In this document: positions 58,447 through 64,000 of the stretch, piece by piece | How the letters are laid out: each line of letters opens with the position of its first letter | Position numbering within the stretch: the first letter of the stretch is position 1 | NCBI RefSeq assembly: GCF_001484765.1 | Contig: NZ_LLXO01000007.1 | Coordinates: 1 to 64,000, forward strand | From: Entomohabitans teleogrylli | GTDB taxonomy: Bacteria > Pseudomonadota > Gammaproteobacteria > Enterobacterales > Enterobacteriaceae | Direction of reading: 5' to 3' | Length of the DNA: 64,000 nt | Notes under the pieces: generated by a model | Told to the model about the DNA's origin: nothing | What the model saw: only the letters and a program-made list of their open reading frames with translations | Databases searched by the model: none | Made by a program: the position numbers and the translations under genes

Positions 58447-58462
58447 TTCACCCGCACTTCAC
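58447..58462. promoter_or_regulatory. Cre tag (CreB site) upstream of creD
   Basis: TTCACCCGCACTTCAC is an exact TTCAC-N6-TTCAC cre tag, 64 bp before creD. Further TTCA(T/C) repeats follow to 58482, so CreB may bind more than one pair. creD is the best known CreB target. Confidence 0.85.
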
Positions 58463-58525
58463 ATAACTTCATCGGCTTCACATACGCCTTTTCTATGCTG
58501 CCGGCACTGGAAAAGGAGAATATCT

Positions 58526-59869
58526 ATGTTGAAGTCCCCTCTGTTATTAAAAATGGTTGCCCTGCTGGGCTGTATGCTGCTGTTACTGGTACCGCTGTCA
58601 ATGCTGCGCGGCTTAATCAATGAGCGGGCCGACTATCGGGAAAGCGTCGATCAGTCGCTGAGCCAGAGTACCAGCGGTGCGCAAAAGCTGGTGGGGCCGC
58701 TGATCGCCATTCCGGTGACCCGCCTGACAACGGTGCTGGAGAATGATAAGACCGTCACCCGGGAGAGAACCTCGATTTATTACTGGTTGCCGGAATCACT
58801 GATCGTTCAGGGTAACCAGGATGTAGAGAATCGCAATATCGGCATTTATCAGGGACAAATCTGGAATAATGCGCTGGAGATGAAGGCACGCTTTGATACC
58901 AGTCGCCTGAAAGATATTCAGGGATTGCGGCGGGGCAAACCCTGGGTGACATTTGCGGTCAGCGACTCCCGGGGTATCGGGCATGTCGGCGCGCTGACCA
59001 TTAACGGCCAGACGCTGGATATTGAGCCCGGTAGCGGCCTGTCGCAGGGGGACGCGGGTATTCACGCTATGCTGGCGGAAGAAGCGCTGGAGGCGAAGCA
59101 ACTGGATGTCGCGCTGTCGATGACCCTGAAAGGCACCGGGGAGTTTGCTCTGGTGCCGGTTGGGCGCAATAGTGAACTGGCGCTGATCAGTAACTGGCCG
59201 CACCCCGGTTTTCTCGGCAACTTTTTGCCCGAAAAGCGGGATATTTCGCCATCGGGCTTTTCCGCGCAGTGGAAGAGTAGCTGGCTGGCGAATAACCTCG
59301 ATAGCCGCTTTAGCGCCAGTAAGCTGCAGCAGCTTCCTGCGTTCAGCGTGATGACCGCGACCCCGGTGGATCAGTATCAACTGACCGACCGGGCGGTGAA
59401 ATATGCGGTGTTGCTGATTGCATTAACCTATATGGCGTTTTTTGTCTTTGAAACCCTGACCGCGCAGCGTCTGCACCCGGTGCAGTATTTGCTGGTTGGC
59501 ACCTCGCTGGTGATGTTTTACCTGGTTCTGCTGGCGCTGTCGGAACATGTTGGCTTTAATCTGGCGTGGCTGATTGCCTGTCTGGCGTGCGTTGGTCTCA
59601 ACGGTGTCTATCTGCAGGGGATTCTGAAGAGTCCCAAGTCGAGCCTGGCGTTCAGCGCTGGATTGCTGGCGCTGTACGGGGTCCTGTGGCTATTGCTGCG
59701 CTCGGAAGAGAGCGCTCTGCTGTTGGGTAGCCTGGTGTTGTTCGTGGCGCTGAGTGTGATTATGGTACTGACGCGACACTTTGACTGGTATGCGGTGACG
59801 TTACCAAAAGGTAAAGTACTGGCGGGGACAGAAAATGGCGATGACGATCGTCTGCGGTTGTGGGAGTAA
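58526..59869 (+). CDS. creD: Inner-membrane protein CreD
   Basis: The 447-residue membrane protein has one helix near the N-terminus (about 10-30), a large periplasmic domain (about 35-290) and about six helices in the C-terminal half (from YAVLLIALTYMAFFVFETLT on). It is strongly induced by CreB and is linked to envelope stress and beta-lactam or colicin E2 tolerance in other species. Separate cre-tag promoter upstream. GGAG lies before ATG 58526. Confidence 0.95.
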   Translation: MLKSPLLLKMVALLGCMLLLLVPLSMLRGLINERADYRESVDQSLSQSTSGAQKLVGPLIAIPVTRLTTVLENDKTVTRERTSIYYWLPESLIVQGNQDVENRNIGIYQGQIWNNALEMKARFDTSRLKDIQGLRRGKPWVTFAVSDSRGIGHVGALTINGQTLDIEPGSGLSQGDAGIHAMLAEEALEAKQLDVALSMTLKGTGEFALVPVGRNSELALISNWPHPGFLGNFLPEKRDISPSGFSAQWKSSWLANNLDSRFSASKLQQLPAFSVMTATPVDQYQLTDRAVKYAVLLIALTYMAFFVFETLTAQRLHPVQYLLVGTSLVMFYLVLLALSEHVGFNLAWLIACLACVGLNGVYLQGILKSPKSSLAFSAGLLALYGVLWLLLRSEESALLLGSLVLFVALSVIMVLTRHFDWYAVTLPKGKVLAGTENGDDDRLRLWE

Positions 59870-59886
59870 AGCCTGTCACCAGTCAC

Positions 59887-59917
59887 AAAAAAAGCCGGCA
59901 GAGTTGCCGGCTTTTTT
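59887..59917. terminator. Bidirectional terminator between creD and arcA
   Basis: GCCGGCA and TGCCGGC form a stem with loop GAGT, flanked by seven A on the left and six T on the right, so it works for both converging genes. Confidence 0.9.
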
Positions 59918-59931
59918 GCATCCGGTAGCCA

Positions 59932-60648
59932 TTATTCCTGCAGATCGCCACAGAAACGGTAGCCTTCGCCATGAATGGTGGCGATGATTTCCGGGGTATC
60001 CGGCGTGGATTCGAAATGCTTGCGGATACGGCGGATCGTGACGTCCACGGTACGGTCGTGGGGTTTCAGCTCACGGCCGGTCATCTTTTTAAGCAGCTCG
60101 GCGCGGGACTGAATTTTGCCCGGATTTTCGCAGAAGTGCAGCATAGCGCGGAACTCGCTGCGCGGCAGTTTGTACTGGTCGCCATTCGGGCTTATCAGCG
60201 AGCGGCTATTGATATCCAGCTCCCAGCCGTTGAATTTGTAGCTTTCAACGGAGCGGCGCTCTTCGCTGACGGTGCCCAGATTCATGGTACGCGACAGTAA
60301 GTTGCGGGCGCGGATGGTCAGTTCGCGCGGATTAAACGGCTTGGTGATATAGTCGTCGGCGCCAATCTCCAGGCCGAGGATTTTATCGACCTCATTATCG
60401 CGGCCGGTCAGAAACATCAGCGCTACATTCGCCTGTTCGCGCAGTTCACGTGCCAACAGCAGCCCGTTTTTGCCCGGCAGGTTGATGTCCATAATCACCA
60501 GGTTGATGTCATTGTCAGAGAGGATTTGATGCATCTCAGCGCCATCAGTCGCTTCAAAGACATCATAGCCTTCTGCTTCGAAAATACTCTTCAACGTGTT
60601 GCGTGTTACCAACTCGTCTTCAACAATAAGAATGTGCGGGGTCTGCAT
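59932..60648 (-). CDS. arcA: Aerobic respiration control response regulator ArcA
   Basis: ArcA is phosphorylated by ArcB under low oxygen and represses respiratory and TCA cycle genes. The 238 residues equal the E. coli length. The receiver has Asp54 in [12 protein letters not shown] and Lys in [11 protein letters not shown]; the OmpR-type HTH ends [21 protein letters not shown] long conserved leader lies upstream. Confidence 0.98.
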   Translation of the reverse strand: MQTPHILIVEDELVTRNTLKSIFEAEGYDVFEATDGAEMHQILSDNDINLVIMDINLPGKNGLLLARELREQANVALMFLTGRDNEVDKILGLEIGADDYITKPFNPRELTIRARNLLSRTMNLGTVSEERRSVESYKFNGWELDINSRSLISPNGDQYKLPRSEFRAMLHFCENPGKIQSRAELLKKMTGRELKPHDRTVDVTIRRIRKHFESTPDTPEIIATIHGEGYRFCGDLQE

Positions 60649-61286
60649 GTTTGCTACCTAAAATTGCCAACTAAATCGAAACAGGAAGTACAGAAGTCCC
60701 TGACCTGCCTGGTACATGTCGCAAATTAACATGTCCAGCTTCTACATGACTAAAGTACGTAATTGCGTTCTGGATGCACTTTACATCAACGTCAACAACA
60801 TCATTAGCTTGGTCGGGGGTACTTGTTCCCTCTAGACCCGACGGTGTTAAAAACGGTTGTCATCCTAACCATTTTAACAGCAACATAACAGGCTGAGAGG
60901 GTTCCGACACTGAATAAAACTATGCTTCGTTGACATATATCAAATTCAATTGTAGCACGTTAACAGTTTCGTGAAATCCTCATAGCGTAATGCTAGCCTT
61001 CGTCACATTTTGTTAATGTGAAGACGCAGGCTCCTGATAATTAATAAACATTAATCGCCTTCCTGACAAGTGGTTATACCCCTAAATTTGTTTATGATAA
61101 ACAGTAGGATATAGTCTCTGTGGTTATAGTTTAGCGATGTGTGATAAATCTGACATAGTTAAGCGTTGCTTACCTTCGATTGTAGCATAGCGTCATGTCG
61201 ATAAGTTGCATTAAAGTAAATTTCTTAACATAAAATATACAAATTGCGCCATCGCAAATGAAATTCAAGAGGTGGGTTGAACCGTT
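60649..61286. other. Long arcA leader/promoter region and yjtD upstream region
   Basis: This 638-bp gap is between divergent arcA and yjtD. In E. coli arcA has several promoters spread over several hundred bases, including a distal FNR-dependent one, so most of the gap is probably arcA leader and control DNA. The part near 60740-60900 looks the same as the E. coli yjjY segment. Confidence 0.6.
60746..60835 (+). pseudogene. yjjY: Truncated yjjY reading frame
   Basis: The frame MTKVRNCVLDALYINVNNII runs for 29 codons and stops at TAG 60833, where E. coli YjjY goes on to 46 residues. The downstream DNA (to about 60893) still resembles the E. coli coding segment, so the change is a short alteration near 60825-60835. 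The region is probably conserved for arcA regulation, and yjjY may not be a protein gene at all. Confidence 0.6.
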
Positions 61287-61973
61287 ATGCAAATAACGAT
61301 AATTCTGGTGGCTCCGGCCAGGGCGGAGAACGTCGGTGCGGCAGCAAGGGCGATGAAAACCATGGGGTTTAGCCAGTTACGTATCGTCGACAGTGAGGCG
61401 CACCTGCAGCCGGCGGCGCGTTACGTTGCTCATGGGTCCGGCGATGTGCTGGATAATATCCAGACCTTTCCGACGCTGGCGTCGGCGTTGCACGATGCGC
61501 AGTTTACCGTGGCGACAACGGCGCGCAGCCGCGCCCGCTTCCACTATTATGCGACTCCGCAGGAATTACAGCCGTTGCTCGAAGAGAAAGCAGGCTGGAT
61601 TAAAAGGGCAGCGCTGGTGTTTGGCCGCGAGGACTCCGGGCTGACTAATGAAGAACTGGCGCTGGCGGACATTCTCACCGGGGTTCCCATGGTGGCTGAT
61701 TACCCGTCTCTGAATCTGGGGCAGGCGGTGATGGTTTACTGTTATCAACTGTCATCGCTGTTGCAGCATGCGTCGCCGGCAGCGAGCGAAATCGACGGCG
61801 GCCAGCTACAGGCGTTGCGCCGGCGGGCCGATCGTTTGCTGGACGTTCTTGGGGTGGCGGATGACCATAAAATGGCCGGCTGGTTACAGCAGCGCCTGGG
61901 CCAGTTGACTCACCGGGATACCGCTATGCTGCATCGTTTGTTGCATGATATTGAAAAAAAATTGCCGGGATAA
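61287..61973 (+). CDS. yjtD: SPOUT-class tRNA/rRNA methyltransferase YjtD (LasT)
   Basis: The 228-residue protein belongs to the TrmJ/LasT group of knotted SPOUT methyltransferases. The N-terminal motif 1 is LVAPARAENVGAAARAMKTM, motif 2 is VFGREDSGLTNEELALADI, and motif 3 is PSLNLGQAVMVYCYQLS, which forms the SAM-binding knot. A C-terminal helical tail follows. Target RNA and base are not known with certainty. It precedes thrL as in E. coli. Confidence 0.94.
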   Translation: MQITIILVAPARAENVGAAARAMKTMGFSQLRIVDSEAHLQPAARYVAHGSGDVLDNIQTFPTLASALHDAQFTVATTARSRARFHYYATPQELQPLLEEKAGWIKRAALVFGREDSGLTNEELALADILTGVPMVADYPSLNLGQAVMVYCYQLSSLLQHASPAASEIDGGQLQALRRRADRLLDVLGVADDHKMAGWLQQRLGQLTHRDTAMLHRLLHDIEKKLPG

Positions 61974-62107
61974 AATGCTGTCTGCCCACTTTTGGGCGAC
62001 TACGACGTTCGTCCTGGTCGCTGTTTTTGTTTGGTTTTGTGCTGTTCCTGCGCGGCGTGGTAGCGGGGAAATGGCTGGGGCGTCAGAGATAAAAAATCAA
62101 ATATTCG

Positions 62108-62143
62108 TTGACTTAGGACGGCAGATACTTTAACCAATATAGG
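62108..62143 (+). promoter_or_regulatory. Promoter of the thr operon
   Basis: TTGACT at 62108-62113 followed by TTTAAC (62129-62134) and TATAGG (62138-62143) keeps the layout of the E. coli thr promoter region. Which hexamer is the -10 cannot be settled by eye. Confidence 0.55.
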
Positions 62144-62177
62144 AACTTAATATTCAGTTTCAGAGCACACAACATTC

Positions 62178-62249
62178 ATGATGCGTTTCAGCCCGGTGAC
62201 CACCATTATTACAACCACCACCATTACCACAGGTAACGGGGCGGGCTGA
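62178..62249 (+). CDS. thrL: thr operon leader peptide
   Basis: A 22- or 23-residue leader peptide, [20 protein letters not shown] followed by AG. Eight Thr and three Ile codons make it a sensor of charged tRNA-Thr and tRNA-Ile for attenuation of thrABC. Two adjacent ATG codons (62178 and 62181) are possible starts. The attenuator hairpin follows 24 bp after the stop. Confidence 0.95.
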   Translation: MMRFSPVTTIITTTTITTGNGAG

Positions 62250-62273
62250 CGCGTACAGGAAAAAATAGAAAAA

Positions 62274-62306
62274 AGCCCGCACCTGAACAGTGTGGGCTTT
62301 TTTTTT
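62274..62306 (+). terminator. thr attenuator terminator
   Basis: AGCCCGCAC and GTGTGGGCT form a 9-bp stem (one G-T) with a 7-base loop and nine T. It lies between thrL and thrA. Confidence 0.93.
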
Positions 62307-62332
62307 GGTCAAAATATCAAGGGGTAACAACA

Positions 62333-64000
62333 ATGAGAGTGTTGAAGTTCGGCGGTACGTCAGTGGCCAACGCGGAGCGTTTTCTTCGTGTCGCCGATAT
62401 ACTGGAGAGCAATGCCAGACAGGGACAAGTGGCGACAGTGCTGTCTGCCCCAGCGAAAATTACTAACCACTTGGTGGCGATGATTGAAAAGACCATCGCC
62501 GGCCAGGATGCTGTGCCGAACATCAGCGATGCCGAGCGCATTTTTGCTGAGTTGCTCGCCGGTCTGGCGGAAACTCAGCCGGGTTTTCCCCATGCTCAGC
62601 TTAAAACCATGGTGGATCATGAATTTGCCCAGATTAAACATGTGTTGCACGGTATCAGCCTGTTGGGGCAGTGCCCGGACAGCATCAATGCCAGCCTGAT
62701 CTGCCGCGGTGAAAAACTGTCTATCGCTATCATGGCTGCTGTGTTGCAGGCGCGCGGACATAAAGTGACGGTGATTGATCCGGTGGAAAAACTGCTGGCG
62801 GTGGGTCACTATCTCGAGTCTACGGTGGACATCGCCGAATCCTCCCGGCGCATCGCTGCCAGCCGCATTCCGCAGGATCACATGGTGCTGATGGCCGGTT
62901 TTACCGCCGGTAATGAAAAAGGCGAGTTGGTGGTGCTGGGGCGCAACGGCTCTGATTATTCCGCCGCGGTGCTGGCTGCCTGCCTGCGCGCCGACTGCTG
63001 CGAAATCTGGACCGATGTGGACGGTGTTTATACCTGCGATCCGCGCCAGGTGCCGGATGCCAGGCTACTGAAGTCGATGTCCTATCAGGAGGCGATGGAA
63101 CTCTCCTACTTTGGCGCCAAAGTTCTTCACCCGCGTACCATTACCCCCATCGCCCAGTTCCAGATCCCCTGCCTGATCAAAAACACCGGTAACCCCCAGG
63201 CGCCGGGTACTCTGATTGGCGCGAAAAGCGATGAAGACGGTCTACCGGTCAAAGGTATCAGTAATCTCAATAATATGGCGATGTTCAGCGTCTCCGGGCC
63301 GGGAATGAAGGGGATGGTCGGGATGGCGGCGCGGGTATTTGCCGCTATGTCGCGCAACGGGATTTCAGTCGTGCTGATCACGCAGTCCTCCTCTGAGTAC
63401 AGCATCAGCTTCTGCGTACCGCAGAGTGACAGCCAGCGTGCCTGCCGGGCCCTGGAAGAAGAGTTCTACCTGGAACTGAAAGAGGAACTGCTGGAGCCGC
63501 TGGCGATTGTTGAACGTCTGGCGGTCATTTCGGTTGTCGGCGACGGTATGCGTACGCTGCGCGGTATTTCCGCCAAGTTCTTTGCGGCGCTGGCGCGGGC
63601 GAATATCAATATCGTGGCGATTGCCCAGGGCTCCTCAGAGCGGTCAATTTCGGTCGTGGTGAATAATGACGACGCCACTACAGGGGTGCGGGTCACCCAT
63701 CAGATGCTGTTCAATACCGATCAGGTAATTGAAGTGTTTGTTATCGGTGTCGGCGGCGTCGGCGGCGCGCTGCTCGAACAGATCAAGCGTCAGCAGGCGT
63801 GGCTGAAGAAGAAGCATATCGATCTGCGGGTCTGCGGGGTGGCGAACTCCCGGGCGCTGTTGACCAATGTTCACGGCCTCGATCTGGAACGTTGGCAGGC
63901 GGAACTGGCGGAAGCCAAAGAGCCGTTTAACCTCGGGCGCCTGATCCGGCTGGTGAAAGAATACCATTTGCTAAACCCGGTGATTGTTGACTGTACTTCC
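62333..64000 (+). CDS. thrA: Bifunctional aspartokinase I / homoserine dehydrogenase I (3' end outside window)
   Basis: ThrA carries out the first and third steps from aspartate to threonine. The window holds 556 of roughly 820 codons in an unbroken frame. Aspartokinase domain: [17 protein letters not shown] at the start, [28 protein letters not shown] and [18 protein letters not shown]-type regulatory domains follow (about 310-460: [30 protein letters not shown]). The homoserine dehydrogenase part begins with the NAD(P) loop [24 protein letters not shown] lies before ATG 62333. The operon is controlled by thrL attenuation. Confidence 0.98.
   Translation, partial: MRVLKFGGTSVANAERFLRVADILESNARQGQVATVLSAPAKITNHLVAMIEKTIAGQDAVPNISDAERIFAELLAGLAETQPGFPHAQLKTMVDHEFAQIKHVLHGISLLGQCPDSINASLICRGEKLSIAIMAAVLQARGHKVTVIDPVEKLLAVGHYLESTVDIAESSRRIAASRIPQDHMVLMAGFTAGNEKGELVVLGRNGSDYSAAVLAACLRADCCEIWTDVDGVYTCDPRQVPDARLLKSMSYQEAMELSYFGAKVLHPRTITPIAQFQIPCLIKNTGNPQAPGTLIGAKSDEDGLPVKGISNLNNMAMFSVSGPGMKGMVGMAARVFAAMSRNGISVVLITQSSSEYSISFCVPQSDSQRACRALEEEFYLELKEELLEPLAIVERLAVISVVGDGMRTLRGISAKFFAALARANINIVAIAQGSSERSISVVVNNDDATTGVRVTHQMLFNTDQVIEVFVIGVGGVGGALLEQIKRQQAWLKKKHIDLRVCGVANSRALLTNVHGLDLERWQAELAEAKEPFNLGRLIRLVKEYHLLNPVIVDCTS

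Noticed and set aside
61945-62133. 62-codon frame between yjtD and thrL
   Set aside because: Overlaps the yjtD end and the thr promoter; no ribosome site and no known family.

Overview
The window is chromosomal DNA of a member of the Enterobacteriaceae. From about 6.5 kb to the end the gene order follows the E. coli K-12 region at 99 to 100 minutes and across the map origin: opgB, yjjA, dnaC, dnaT, yjjB, yjjP, yjjQ, bglJ, fhuF, yjjZ, three leucine tRNAs, rsmC, holD, rimI, yjjG, prfC, osmY, ytjA, yjjU, yjjV, deoCABD, lplA, ytjB, serB, radA, nadR, ettA, slt, trpR, yjjX, gpmB, rob, creABCD, arcA, yjtD, thrL, thrA. Most proteins align with the E. coli ones over their full length as I remember them. 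The genus cannot be fixed by eye: the accessory genes exclude E. coli itself, and coding GC looks to be in the mid to high fifties.

Region by region. (1) 1-6.4 kb is accessory: a decayed LuxR-type regulator, a C45-family acyltransferase, a tandem GNAT protein, and a LysR-GNAT-MdtM efflux operon divergent from an aldo/keto reductase. (2) 6.5-16.2 kb holds opgB, an inserted cysteine desulfidase-like gene, yjjA, the primosome genes dnaT-dnaC, the split exporter yjjPB, an 0.9 kb AT-rich gap, and the H-NS/LeuO-type regulators yjjQ-bglJ. (3) 16.4-19.6 kb is a second accessory insert: a sialate/lactate-type MFS permease, a YbaK-type deacylase and a Tat-exported HisC-like aminotransferase. (4) 19.6-22.5 kb is iron-related (fhuF and the yjjZ-like gene, each with a Fur-like site) with a diguanylate cyclase between them, then three tRNA-Leu(CAG) genes. 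(5) 22.6-30.4 kb is core. (6) 30.4-36.4 kb is a nucleoside scavenging block: a CNT-type nucleoside permease behind a CRP/CytR-like promoter, then deoCABD behind a DeoR operator. (7) 36.6-42.2 kb is core (lplA to nadR). (8) 42.2-49.3 kb is a third accessory insert: an AT-rich gap, a fimbrial chaperone with three minor pilins and a tip adhesin but no usher and no obvious major pilin, two small secreted proteins, and an MDR oxidoreductase with a divergent LysR regulator. (9) 49.3-64 kb is core: ettA, slt, trpR, yjjX, gpmB, rob, the cre regulon with a cre tag before creD, arcA, a truncated yjjY frame, yjtD, the thr leader with its attenuator, and the first two thirds of thrA, cut by the window end.

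The most unusual items are the usher-less fimbrial half-operon with its AT-rich, inverted-repeat leader; the periplasm-directed PLP aminotransferase; the AT-rich gap before yjjQ, which contains a perfect CRP-like palindrome and apparent regulator remnants; the broken but sequence-conserved yjjY region; and the near-textbook tandem CRP architecture ahead of the nucleoside permease. I found no CRISPR array, prophage, insertion sequence, rRNA or toxin-antitoxin system.
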